Below, piece by piece: positions 8,364 through 17,917 of a stretch of 23,640 nucleotides of DNA. Positions within the stretch are counted from its first letter, which is position 1. Every line of letters begins with the position of its first letter. Where the stretch lies: the NCBI GenBank assembly GCA_036940085.1, contig JALLBK010000491.1, positions 1 to 23,640 of the forward strand, given 5' to 3'. Origin of the DNA: Discostella pseudostelligera. Its lineage: Eukaryota; Bacillariophyta; Thalassiosirophyceae; Thalassiosirales; Thalassiosiraceae. Both the position numbers and the translations under genes were made by a program. The notes below the pieces were generated by a model. The model did not search any database, was not told the origin of the DNA, and saw only the letters and a program-made list of their open reading frames with translations.

Positions 8364-8876
8364 ATGCGATGCCTCTCACTCACACTATCAATTCACCTAC
8401 GATTATTTACCTCTCTTATCAGATTTCGAAGAGAAGTCTCCGAAGAACGAAGACTATCCTTATCAACTTCCTGCGGTTCATCTTCGTCACAGTCACCAGT
8501 CGAACGAGCACTCAACATTGCCACCTCATCACTCTTCATCGCCACTCTCTTCATTATTGCACTACTCGCCACAACAATTGCATCATTGCCCATACTACTT
8601 TGCCTCAAGATTGCATCATTACTGTTTGGCGGGAAAGAGGAAGACGATGTCGATTCGAGTATACGACCGTATTCGCCACCTTCATCATCCAAGGTATCAT
8701 CTTCATCTACCGAGAATAGCAATGAGGCAGGGTTAGTTTCCTTTACGGAACGCATGCTCTACAGTCTCATGGGATATTATTCCTCCTCTGTTGATGGTAG
8801 TATTGGCGGTGACGAGGATAGTCCGACCCAAGAGAGACCCAAGTTCTTGGCCAAAGAGTTGTTGTCTCAATTCTAG
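8364..8876 (+). CDS. Small hypothetical membrane protein
   Basis: 170-aa protein that I do not recognise. The ATG at 8364 is the first in frame. The basic N-terminal 45 residues are followed by one long hydrophobic segment, about residues 54-87 (SLFIATLFIIALLATTIASL and onward). Next comes a Ser/acidic stretch (EEDDVDSSIRPYSPP, SSSKVSSSS), then FTERMLYSLMGYYSS and a polar tail ending in KELLSQF. This suggests a single-pass or hairpin membrane protein. A possible splice acceptor (CTCTCTTATCAG, ending 8422) precedes RFRREVSEERR, so the first 20 residues might instead come from an upstream exon that I could not place. The opposite strand has a competing acidic frame over 8393-8755; I prefer the plus strand because of the coherent membrane segment and C-terminus. 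Confidence 0.45.
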   Translation: MRCLSLTLSIHLRLFTSLIRFRREVSEERRLSLSTSCGSSSSQSPVERALNIATSSLFIATLFIIALLATTIASLPILLCLKIASLLFGGKEEDDVDSSIRPYSPPSSSKVSSSSTENSNEAGLVSFTERMLYSLMGYYSSSVDGSIGGDEDSPTQERPKFLAKELLSQF

Positions 8877-9258
8877 ATACCTGTGATCTATGAATCTATG
8901 ATGTTGAGCTGTCGTGTGTAAAGTGTAGAGGTAGATGAATTATTAGGACGATATCAATATATCACACTATGGTACATTTCCATATGTTAATGGTAGTTTC
9001 AGTTCTCGATTGGATGTCAATGTTATCTGTGTGTGTGTGGATGTGATCCCGATCAGTTGTTTTCTTTTGCTTCGAGGAGCACACGTGGAGAAAGGAATAC
9101 TGTTGAAATAAGTCTCTACTATTCACGTCATTCATTACATCTTGTCTTATTTTTGATGTCTTGTGAGCATCCCCAGCTCATACTGGTAAAATTGTCCTGC
9201 ACTGCTTATCCAACCGAATGCAATGTAAATCTCTCGATGCATCCTGCTGCGTTATTAT
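8877..9258. other. Convergent intergenic between small membrane protein and TM9SF
   Basis: 382 bases between two stop codons, AT-rich with a TGTGTGTGTGG run near 9029. No convincing coding frame or RNA gene is seen; it presumably holds both 3' UTRs. Confidence 0.5.
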
Positions 9259-11536
9259 CTAGTCAACCTTCACATTTTGGAATATTGTTCTAACGAACCG
9301 ATTCGCGGCCCAATGCCCCAACGTTCCACAGAGTACACCCACTCCCAAACTAATCAACATCATATAACCAAAGTAAAATGCCGTCTGAACCAACCCATGC
9401 ATACTCGTCTTGAAGACAAAGTAGTAAATCGAATACAAGAAGACATACAGTGCCGTCGATCCACCCGAATAGAAAGCAGTCCATTGCCACAAATAATTTT
9501 CGGAATTGAGGCAAAAGTATACCACAATTATTGTCGTCATGCATACCACTAAGCAGAGGATGGCGTAGACACCGAGCAGGAATCCGTAGACATGGTAAAA
9601 CTTGTAGTTCCACAACGACGTCAAGATGTAGTACAATTCAATGAAGATGGACCCGAACGAGAGCAATCCTGCCAATGGAATGAGGTTGGCGGGCACACCA
9701 TACCAGGGAATATCCTCGGGGATGGGACGAGGGATGGCATTGACTCGACAGGGGAAGGGATCTTCGCCTTTTTTACCACCACCAAAACCAGATCCTAGCT
9801 TGGCATGCCGACCAAGCAATGTCCCAAGGACACAAAGTGGCACCGAGACGAATACCCAAAGGAAGAAGAGCTTGAGCAATACCAAAAATGGAATGTAGTA
9901 GATGGTGCCGTACAGGAGGGCAATGCCATTGAGGAATGATAGGAACACCCCCAAGATAGTTGGGAGGAGGAGTACCGTCAACGCCATGGTAAGTTGCCAC
10001 TGTGTTGCACCAGCCAAGGCACCACTTCCACCAGCCGCAGCCGCCGCACTAGTCTTGCTCGCTCTCCCCGCAGCAGTCGTAGCATAATACAACTTGAAAT
10101 AACTTCCCGATGCATATCCCGCCACAATGCTCGACAAGGAATAGAAGATCAAAATGGACGACAAAACCTCCCCTCGTTCCTCGTGGACTTCGCCATGGAG
10201 TGGACCCGCCACTGCAAAGAGTACTACACCCATGACCAATGTCACAACCTGCCATCCCGTTCCCAAGATCGCCGCCAATAGTGGTAAGAATTTGGGTGCC
10301 CGAAAGACATCGCCATGCACAAGCTTCCAACCACTCTCTTCGACACCGGTAGCTCCTCCAGCACCCCCACGGAGCGCATGCCGTTCATCCTCCTCCTCAT
10401 TCTCCTCATCTTCTTCATCCGATACTCCACCACCACCACCACCTTCCACATCTCGTCTCCCACCACTTGCAGCACCGGAATGACTAATCGCATACCGGGC
10501 ATAATCCTTCCTCAACGTCCTCAATAAAATCAACCCAACCAATCCCATCAAAAACAATACCATCATAAACGAATTAAATATACTAAACCAATGTATCTGA
10601 TGTTTAAAGAAGGCATGGTCCAAGTATCGATCAAACCGAGAATGGAAGGGTGTGTCGGTAGTCTCCCACTGGATGTCTAATTCAAATTTGAGTGTAGCAC
10701 CCTCTTTCACTTCAGTGAGACTGGATGGTTCCGAGGTTAAATCAACTTTGATAATACGATCGTCATTGTAGCTAACCTTGAGTGTGCGTTGAGTGTACAC
10801 ATAGGGTTTAAACGATCCACCATGTTCGGTATGGGCAGCGACCGCCTCCTCAAGGTGGGATAAATCACTCCCGAATTTTTCGGAAGCGGCAATGGACGAT
10901 AAATCGGGGAGCATCTCGCCTACCATCCCCCAAACGGGAAGGTCATCGACATACATTTGATAGAACCATTGATCTTGTGCTGCCGTAGCAAAGAGGGCCA
11001 CTTGTTCCGCAGTCAGGGGGGAAGTGGTGCATGTTTCAAGAATGCCAGTTTCAGCCTTGGTCGAGGCGGCAGGATAGATGAGATCATGACCACTGTGGCG
11101 TAGGGCATGTCCACCGAGAACTTCCCCGATGGAATGAGCGCGGAGGACATTGAAACTGCCGCCCTCGTTGTCGGGATGGTGACGAGTGTCGGGTGCACAG
11201 TAGGGGAGGATGTAGTATTCGTAGGCCTCTTGGGGGTTGGCGTAGGGGCCCACCTGAAATTGATACATTTGATATTGAACATTTTGATAGAAATCACAAT
11301 TGAATTAAAGGGTTTGGGGGGATTTATCAGGAATATCAGATACATTTGGCGGCAGCAGTGGTGGCGGCGATCACGTGCATTCATTGCAGTCATACATGCC
11401 ATTGATGATATCTCACCTTGTTCACCCAAAGATCGACATGATCCCCCGCCTTGTAACGATGATTGTAATCGTCGGCATGGACGCCTGCGCCCAATGCCAA
11501 GAGTATTGCACCCGCTAATGGGGTGAATTGCTTCAT
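9259..11536 (-). CDS. TM9SF / EMP70 nonaspanin, two exons
   Basis: Spliced minus-strand model: exon 1 11536-11417, exon 2 11253-9259, 704 aa. TM9SF proteins are nine-span Golgi/endosomal membrane proteins involved in sorting and adhesion. The signal peptide (MKQFTPLAGAILLALGAGVHA) precedes DDYNHRYKAGDHVDLWVNK, and exon 2 continues VGPYANPQEAYEYYILPYC. This is the family signature, and it crosses the splice junction exactly. A lumenal domain of about 230 residues follows, then TM1 (WFSIFNSFMMVLFLMGLVGL). Next are GWKLVHGDVFRAPKF, a cluster of helices, the family motif NAIPRPIPEDIPWY, and a last span before NRFVRTIFQNVKVD. The C-terminal KVD fits the KXD/E Golgi-retention motif known for plant TM9SF proteins. 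A roughly 50-residue Gly/acidic insertion (GGGGGGVSDEEDEENEEEDE) sits in the cytosolic loop after TM1. The next gene (SMC3) is divergent, 761 bp away, with E2F-like sites between. Confidence 0.93.
11254..11416 (-). other. Intron of the TM9SF gene
   Basis: 163-nt GT-AG intron, phase 0, read on the minus strand. The donor GTGAGA follows AACAAG (Asn-Lys) and the acceptor TTTCAG precedes GTGGGCCCC (Val-Gly-Pro). Splicing gives the family-diagnostic VNK/VGPY. Confidence 0.92.
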
Positions 11537-12297
11537 GATTATTATTGTTCCAATGGACCAATGAATGCCCACGTCTATCGCCTTCGTATCGTCGTCGGCC
11601 GTCGGCCAAGCAAAGCTTCTGTTGCGGGCTTGCTTGTTGTTTGTTGTTTTGCGTTGGTGTTGGTGTGCGCCCTTGCCTTTTGCTTTTGTTGGTGGTTTGC
11701 ATCAGTTTGCTTGTTTTTTTTGCTTTTGCCTTTGCATGCAAGATCATTGAGTCAATACCTCAATTTAGCGATAATCGGTACATCCCGGCTGTAGTCATAT
11801 TCGCCACTATGAAATTAAATTATCCAACTTCCCGCGCAAAAGTACGTGGCCCGTGCAAAATCAGCCCTTCCCGCCAAAAAATGACGGTCAACACCCGCCC
11901 GCCCGCCCACAACAATAGATAAATATCGATGAATTGATTGAACCGTCGTCGTCCCCAATAACAATATCATCACTATCTATCGGTTGCCTGGAAGAGAGGC
12001 CTTTCCATCATCAACATCATTCTATCTCTATCATCTCTCTGATTCTCCAGCGTCACGGAGACGGAGTGTTGGGAATATTTATTCATCGCGTAGGTGCTGC
12101 CTCGTCGTCCGTCGAACCCGCGTCATTGTTCCATCACTCCGCCACTACCTCTCTCACCTCTCTCACTCAGTATCGACACCCCACCATATCAGCATCAGCT
12201 ATCCCAACTGGGCAGCAGCCATCCTATCCAACCCATCATCCCTATCTCCAAATATATCCCTTCATACCGTCACCGTCAATAACAATAATATTCAATC
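11537..12297. promoter_or_regulatory. Divergent promoter region, TM9SF / SMC3
   Basis: 761 bases between divergent starts. On the TM9SF side is a T/G-rich tract (about 11620-11740). In the middle are two E2F-like sites, TTCCCGCGCAAA (11829-11840) and TTCCCGCCAAAAA (11868-11880). On the SMC3 side is a C/T-rich leader (about 11980-12290) with many CATC and CTCTC motifs. The several overlapping frames here have no recognisable product. Confidence 0.6.
11829..11880 (+). promoter_or_regulatory. Pair of E2F-like sites upstream of SMC3
   Basis: TTCCCGCGCAAA at 11829-11840 and TTCCCGCCAAAAA at 11868-11880, 39 bases apart start to start. Both match the E2F/DP core TTCCCGCC or TTCCCGCG with the A-rich flank. 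SMC3 is an S-phase gene in many eukaryotes, so the position fits; binding is inferred. Confidence 0.6.
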
Positions 12298-15200
12298 ATG
12301 CACATCAAATCCATCACACTATCGAACTTTCGTTCGTTCAAACAACAGCCTGAAATTCATCCCTTCTCTTCGGAAATGAATGTGGTCGTGGGGCGGAATG
12401 GCAGTGGCAAGAGTAACTTGTTTGATGCTGTGCAGTTTGTATTGGCCTGTCCAAAATTTTGGAGTTTGAGAGCGGTAAGTTCCAATGTTGACAAGTGACT
12501 GGATGATAAAGAGTTGAAGAGGTTGCATTGTTATCCCGTTGGTTGCTATATTTTTAAATTGTCTGTTCGGAGAGTGGTTGCTCTATTGTTAGCTTGGCTG
12601 TTGGCGAGGTCAATCATTCATTTGCCGGCATTGGTGAACTTTGGCTTTGCGGTTTTAGGTTTGGGGGGTCGATGTCAAAGGTGGCAGGGGGGAGAAATTG
12701 TCATTGGGCAGTATTGGGAGGTAGTGCTATGCGGTAGGGGAAAGGGCGAGGGATGAAGATAAGGGGGGACGTGTATTGAGTCTAGATGATATGGGGAAGG
12801 GGAGAGTGGGCGAGAGATGTCGTGTCATTGTTTGGCTCGCGAATGTCGTTCTATTTGTTGTCCCTTCTGCTCATTTGTACATCCCAATACTAATCAACCT
12901 CTCCACCCGTTCTCATTCTGTCTCACATCAACATTAAACATCCAACCAAACGAGAGTAGGAAGAACGCCAATCCCTCCTCCACGAAGGATCCGGATCCGC
13001 CGCCGTCAACGCCTTCGTCGAAATCGTCTTTGACAACAGTGACAATCGTTTCTCCCTCGAAAATTCCGACGAGGTCGTCGTCCGTCGGACCATTGGACAC
13101 AAGAAGGATGAATTCTTCTTACAGCGCAAACGCGCAACCAAGCATGAAATCATGAGCTTGCTCGAAGGCGCGGGATTCAGTAAGAGCAATCCCTACTTTA
13201 TAGTGCAGCAGGGCAAAGTCAACGCACTGTGTACCATGAGTGATACTGAACGACTTCAGCTGCTCAAGGAGGTGGCCGGAACTACCGTCTATGATGAGAA
13301 GAAGGAGGAGTCACTTGCGAAGATGGAAGAGAATAAGGTATCCATGGAGAAGATCAATGAAACTTTGACATATATGGAAAACAAGCTCGATGAACTCAAG
13401 GATGAGAAGGAGGAATTGGATGCCTACCAAAAGTTGGATCGCGATCGACGTGCCGTCGAGTACACATTGTACGATATGGAGTTGCGTCGTGCGCGGGAGG
13501 GTCTGGATGAGGTGGAGCATGCTCGGAATGAGGAGGTGGATAAGCTTAGTACGTTGCATGAGGAGGTGCGCAATATGCATGAGCGTATATTGGCGGTGCA
13601 GGCCGAGGAGACGACGAATAAGAATTCATTGAAGCGGAATGCCGTTTATGTGAAGAGCTTGGAGAATGATAAGACGGTTTCCATGACACATAAGACGAAG
13701 CTGGCATTGGAATGTCGTGAATTGGAAGAGCAATTGGTTCAGGGGAAGGAAGTCCTCGCGAACAACCAACGCGAATTGGCCAAGCTCAACGCAGAGATAA
13801 GCAAGGTCGAGAAAGAATTGGCAGAGGAGGTCCAACCAGCATATGATGACGCACGGAGCAAGATGCTACGCATGAATAATGAGCGGGAGGAGGCAAGGAA
13901 ACGGATGGAGGGACTGTACGCCAAGCAGGGTCGTGGCAAACAGTTTCGTACGAAGAAGGAGCGGGATGCACATTTGCAGTCTCAAATTAAGGAGTTGACC
14001 AGTGCCAAGTCGGAGAAGGAGGAGTTGCTGCATGAGAAGCAATCCAAATTGTCTTCCCTGCGCAAATCGTTGGTCACGGAGGGGAAAGAGGCGGGAAGTA
14101 AATTGCAAGAGATTCAAGACAAGACGAAGCTCCTTGAGGAACTTACCAAGAGCATCGAGGAGAAGAAGCGCCAACGTAACGAAATGGCCGACAGCCGTAA
14201 GGAGCAATGGCGTAGTATCAACGAGTTGTCGGGCAAGGTCCATGATGCCAAGGAGGCAAGTCGAAAGGCACTGTATGATATGCGCAAGAGTATGCCTCGT
14301 GCTACCTCGTCTGGATTGGATGCGTTGAAGCAGATTGTTGTTAGTGAACGGTTAACCGTCGGCGTTCAGTACTTTGGTTTGGTCATGGAGAACTTTGAAC
14401 TAACCGACGAGAAGTACGCGACGGCTGTGGAGGTGGCCGCACAGAATAGTCTATTCCATATCATCGTCGATAATGATGCCACGGCAGCTCGTTTGATGAA
14501 ACGGTTGGAAGATGAAAAGCTGGGACGTGTGACCTTCTTGCCTTTGAATCAGCTAAATGTCGATGCAGTGCGATATCCTGAGAGTACTGACGTGGCACCC
14601 TTGATGGAACAGTGTATCACATTTCAGCCGGCCGTTCGTCGTGCCATGGAACACGTCTTTGCCAGGAAGCTACTGGCACGTTCCGTCGATGTGGCGAGTA
14701 CCTGGAGCACTCGCAGCAACATGGATGCCATTACTCTGGATGGTGATCTTTGCAGTCGCAAGGGAGCATTGACCGGTGGATTTGTCGACTTCGAGAAGAG
14801 CCGTCTTCGAGCACACTACACACTCAAGCGGGCTGAGGACAATGTGCGAAAGTTGGAGAGTGCCTACCATCAAAAGAAGGAGGAAAGCACGGCGGTGGAT
14901 CAGCAAGTTTCCAACGTCATGGGAGAGGTGCAGCGTTTGGAAGCGAAGCATGCCAACCTCGATCATATGATTGGACGAATTGAGGATGATTTGCGTAAGC
15001 TTACCAATACTCGTGAACGTCATGAAAAGCAAGTCAAGCAGATTGCCGAGGAGGACATTCCCCCCATTGAATCTCAGATTGCATCGTTGGCCACTCAAGT
15101 TAGCTGTTTGGAGGAGGAGGTGGGAACCGAGCTCACCTCCACGCTCAGCGATGAGGAGCAGTCTCAGTTGGACAATCTGAAGGCGGCCCAGACGCGTTTG

Positions 15201-16692
15201 GATGGCGAGATCGAAAAGTGCCATAACGAGTTGGAAGAGGCTACGATCAAGAGACAGCGACTTACGTGCCTATTGGAAGATAACCTCATCATGCGCAGGA
15301 ATGAGCTCACCGAGAGTTCTTCACGCTCCAACCGCTCGAGAGACGGAAGTGGTGACAACTCCGGCGTCTCCCAGGCCCAAATGAAGGAGGATCTCGAGCA
15401 TAAGCGCCGCGAGCTTGAGGAGGCAACACAAACTGCGGAGGAAGTGGAAAGGCAGTTGGCTGAAGTGAAGAAGATCGACGAGAAGTTGCGTACCGAAATC
15501 CGCGAGCTCAAAAATCACTTCGACAAGTTGAAGACGGAGGATGCGGCGTATCAGAAGGAATTGGAGGAATGCCATGACAGCCAGGAGAAGCTTTTGAACA
15601 AGGTGAGCGGAATCAGTTGTATGCCATTCTTATTCACTTGGTACTTTGACGGCTGTTTGCTTATGCATTTTTTTCTCTATATTGCCACAGAGGTCTATGT
15701 GCATCCAGAAACGAGAGGACTACATGCGTAAAATCCAAGAACTTGGATCCCTACCCCCCGCTGCCGAGCTTACCGCCTACGCCAAAAAGTCCATTCCATC
15801 TCTCATGAAGAATCTCGAGGATATAAATAAGAAGTTACGCAAATATTCCCACGTGAACAAGAAGGCGTTTGATCAATTCGTCAACTTCTCCGAGCAGCGT
15901 GCGCAGCTCATCCGGCGCCGGAAAGAGATTGACGAAGGAGGTGTGAAAGTGAAGGAATTGATTGAGAGCTTGGATAGGAAGAAGGACGAGGCAATCAATA
16001 GGACGTTCCGAGGAGTTAGTGCCCATTTCAAGGATGTGTTCAAAGAGTTAGTACCCAATGGTGCTGGTGAGCTTATCATGCGAACTGCTATGGACGAAGG
16101 AGTTGGGAATGTCACTGACTCAGAAGCGGAGGAGGAGGAAGGATCGGAGGTGGCAGCCAAGAAGATGAAAACTGCTACTGACATCAACAATCCCGATGTC
16201 AGCCTATTCCGTGGCGTTGGTATCAAGGTTCGCTTCAGCCGCTCCTCTGAGAACTTTCTAATGTCGCAACTCTCTGGTGGACAGAAGGCCTTGGTGGCCA
16301 TGGCGCTCATCTTTGCCATCCAACGATGCGATCCTGCCCCGTTCTACCTATTTGACGAATTGGATCAGGCATTGGATTCGACTTACCGCGCCGCGGTGGC
16401 TAGTTTGATCAAACGACAGGCCACACCATCCGATGATGCCGAGAATCCACGAGAGAGTACACAGTTCATTTGCAGTACGTTCCGTCCGGAGCTCGTGGCT
16501 GCTGCGAATCGTTGCTTTGGGATTAGTCATCAGAACAAGGTGTCGAGTTTGCATCTCTTGTCAAAGAACGATTCGTTGCACTTTATCGCCAACCTCATGT
16601 CAGAGGAGGAGGTGGTGGGAGAGGTTACGTCATTGGCAACCTCCAAGGCTGTCGGATCTTCTGCGAGGGAAGTCGAGACGGAAGCTAATTGA
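12298..16692 (+). CDS. SMC3: Cohesin subunit SMC3, three exons
   Basis: Spliced model: exons 12298-12474, 12960-15602 and 15691-16692, 1273 aa (animal SMC3 is about 1217). SMC3 pairs with SMC1 in the cohesin ring that holds sister chromatids together. The N-terminal head MHIKSITLSNFRSFK contains Walker A GRNGSGKS (residues 32-39). RAEERQSLLHEGSG spans intron 1. The adjacent lysines Lys107-Lys108 (GHKKDEFF) correspond to the pair acetylated by Eco1/ESCO in yeast and animals. A first coiled coil runs to about 500, the hinge covers about 510-670 (LGRVTFLPLNQL, GALTGGFVDFEKSRLRAH), and a second coil runs to about 930. The C-terminal head has KYSHVNKKAFDQFVNFSEQ, signature LSGGQ (1134-1138) and Walker B PFYLFDE with Asp1162-Glu1163, followed by LDQALD. 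DQALD with KYSHVNKKA is SMC3-like and separates it from SMC1, 2 and 4. An acidic insertion (AEEEEGSEVAAKKMK, about 1086-1100) lies in the variable loop before the signature. Two E2F-like sites lie upstream. Confidence 0.96.
12475..12959 (+). other. Intron 1 of SMC3, long and G-rich
   Basis: 485-nt GT-AG intron, phase 0; donor GTAAGT at 12475, acceptor TAG ending at 12959. Splicing joins WSLRA to EERQSLLHEG. It is three to five times longer than most other introns in the window. From about 12655 to 12815 the coding strand is rich in G runs (several of four to six Gs). Confidence 0.93.
15603..15690 (+). other. Intron 2 of SMC3
   Basis: 88-nt GT-AG intron, phase 0. The donor GTGAGC follows AACAAG; a T-rich tract precedes the acceptor CACAG ending at 15690. 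Splicing gives KLLNK/RSMCIQKREDYM, which aligns with the second coil of SMC3. Confidence 0.93.
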
Positions 16693-16997
16693 TGGATAAT
16701 TATATGGAATGTTTAGGGGAAGGATGCATCGAACATGCACCAGATAGATAGCACCAGATGCAATGCTTGTTGAGTTTCACACGTGGGAAACTCTCGTTTG
16801 CATTTCAACATGTCAAATACATATGCACACAGCAATCGGATTCATAATTTTTTAGAGGCTAGAGTTTTAGTCAATACCTGTGTTCGGTGTTTACATCTGC
16901 TGTGTGTGTCATATCTCGTACTCCCAATCTGTTGTCATCGGCTTCTGTAACCGCACCAAAGAGCAATAACAGCTAATCCAATACGTCTGAAACCGAT
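16693..16997. other. Intergenic, 3' flank of SMC3
   Basis: 305 bases after the SMC3 stop, AT-rich. It includes a short imperfect palindrome-like element around 16775-16798 (TTTCACACGTGGGAAACTC). I see no coding frame or RNA gene; it probably holds the SMC3 3' UTR. Confidence 0.5.
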
Positions 16998-17496
16998 ATG
17001 AATCAAACAAAATTAACCTACTACCGACATGCATTCATTTCAAGTCATATCTCTCCATTTTATTTTCAGGATAGATCTCTGCATGCAATAATCAATAATT
17101 TCTGTTCAAGGTGGCATGAAAGTAGAATTGGATGCTTCCCGAGGGAGAAGAGATCCAACAACAACCTCGACTACAGCTTCCCTCGACACAGACCTAACGC
17201 CCAGATCATGTGCTCGAGATCCACAACACATCCCTGTCCAATTGGAATCCTACGAACGGCAGACACTTACTGGAAAACCAACGAAACCCGTCACTTCTTC
17301 GGCAACTCGTACTCATCACCTACCCCTTCCATCTACACTATCCAACAGCTAGGATTAGGCATCACAAAAGCCTTCAGCACACACATCCGAAATGCAACCC
17401 GCACTTACATCAGCNTTAGCTTCTTCCCAACACGCTGAACGAGATATACCCCCTACGCAATCAAAGCCGAACTCTCCTGATGAGAAAAGTGTTTAA
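16998..17496 (+). CDS. Doubtful ORF broken at the ambiguous base n
   Basis: I do not recognise this product. A plus-strand frame runs from ATG 16998 to the ambiguous base at 17415 and, as given, stops at 17438. From about 17120 on the codons favour C in third position as in real genes here (for example the stretch coding RTADTYWKTNETRHFFGNSY). If the n is a spurious base, the frame would continue as LASSQHAERDIPPTQ and on to a TAA at 17494-17496. The 5' part (16998-17065) is AT-rich and not gene-like, and TTTTATTTTCAG ending at 17069 looks like a splice acceptor. The true start, if this is a gene, may therefore lie in an upstream exon. It could also be a degraded fragment. Confidence 0.25.
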
Positions 17497-17917
17497 TACA
17501 CAGTCGGCACATCCCATGTTTTGCGAGGAAGTAGGAAGGAGGCCCAGCACTCCATGATGATTTGTAGAATTTGATGACGATGACAAACTACGACTATGAC
17601 TATGACGATGACGATGACGACGTGTCGGTGGGTTGACAGCATAGGTTGACGGTATAGACGTAATATTATTGGGGGTGGCGGCGGGCGGCGGCGCCCATTG
17701 TCTTTGCCTATTATTATGTTACGAGTAGTAGTAAGGTGGTAAGTGGTAAGTTGTAGGAGGAGCGAGTTGGATATGGCGGGCCCTGCCGCGCCACATTGGG
17801 ATCTGAACGCGTCCCAAACATACGAGACAAACATCTCTTCCCCCACCTTGCATGTTGGGTGTGTAGAGATGTATCTATGGGTGTGTAGATGTAATTTTGT
17901 ACAAAGCATCAAGATTT
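17497..17917. other. 3' flank of the phosphatase gene, with microsatellite
   Basis: 421 bases downstream of the minus-strand phosphatase stop. It contains a GACTATGAC/GATGAC repeat tract at about 17575-17625 and a GGCGGCGGGCGG-rich patch near 17675-17693. The overlapping frames on both strands are low complexity and I call none of them. Confidence 0.5.
17575..17625. repeat. GATGAC/GACTATGAC microsatellite
   Basis: Imperfect six-base and nine-base repeats (GACTATGACTATGAC then GATGACGATGACGATGACGAC) downstream of the phosphatase gene, probably in its 3' UTR. Confidence 0.65.

Noticed and set aside
8393..8755. Minus-strand acidic ORF opposite the small membrane protein
   Set aside because: It lacks recognisable domains and is the antisense of a frame with a coherent hydrophobic segment and C-terminus.
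11934..12379. Plus-strand ORFs in the SMC3 leader
   Set aside because: Low-complexity Ser/His/Ile-rich translations of a CATC/CTCTC-rich leader; several frames are open equally, as expected for biased composition.
12655..12815. Canonical intramolecular G-quadruplex in SMC3 intron 1
   Set aside because: The G runs are separated by loops mostly longer than seven bases, so the strict G4 pattern is not met; kept only as G-richness.
14670..15224. 184-codon antisense ORF inside SMC3
   Set aside because: Shadow of the coiled-coil coding sequence, Leu-rich because the sense strand is rich in Glu/Lys codons.
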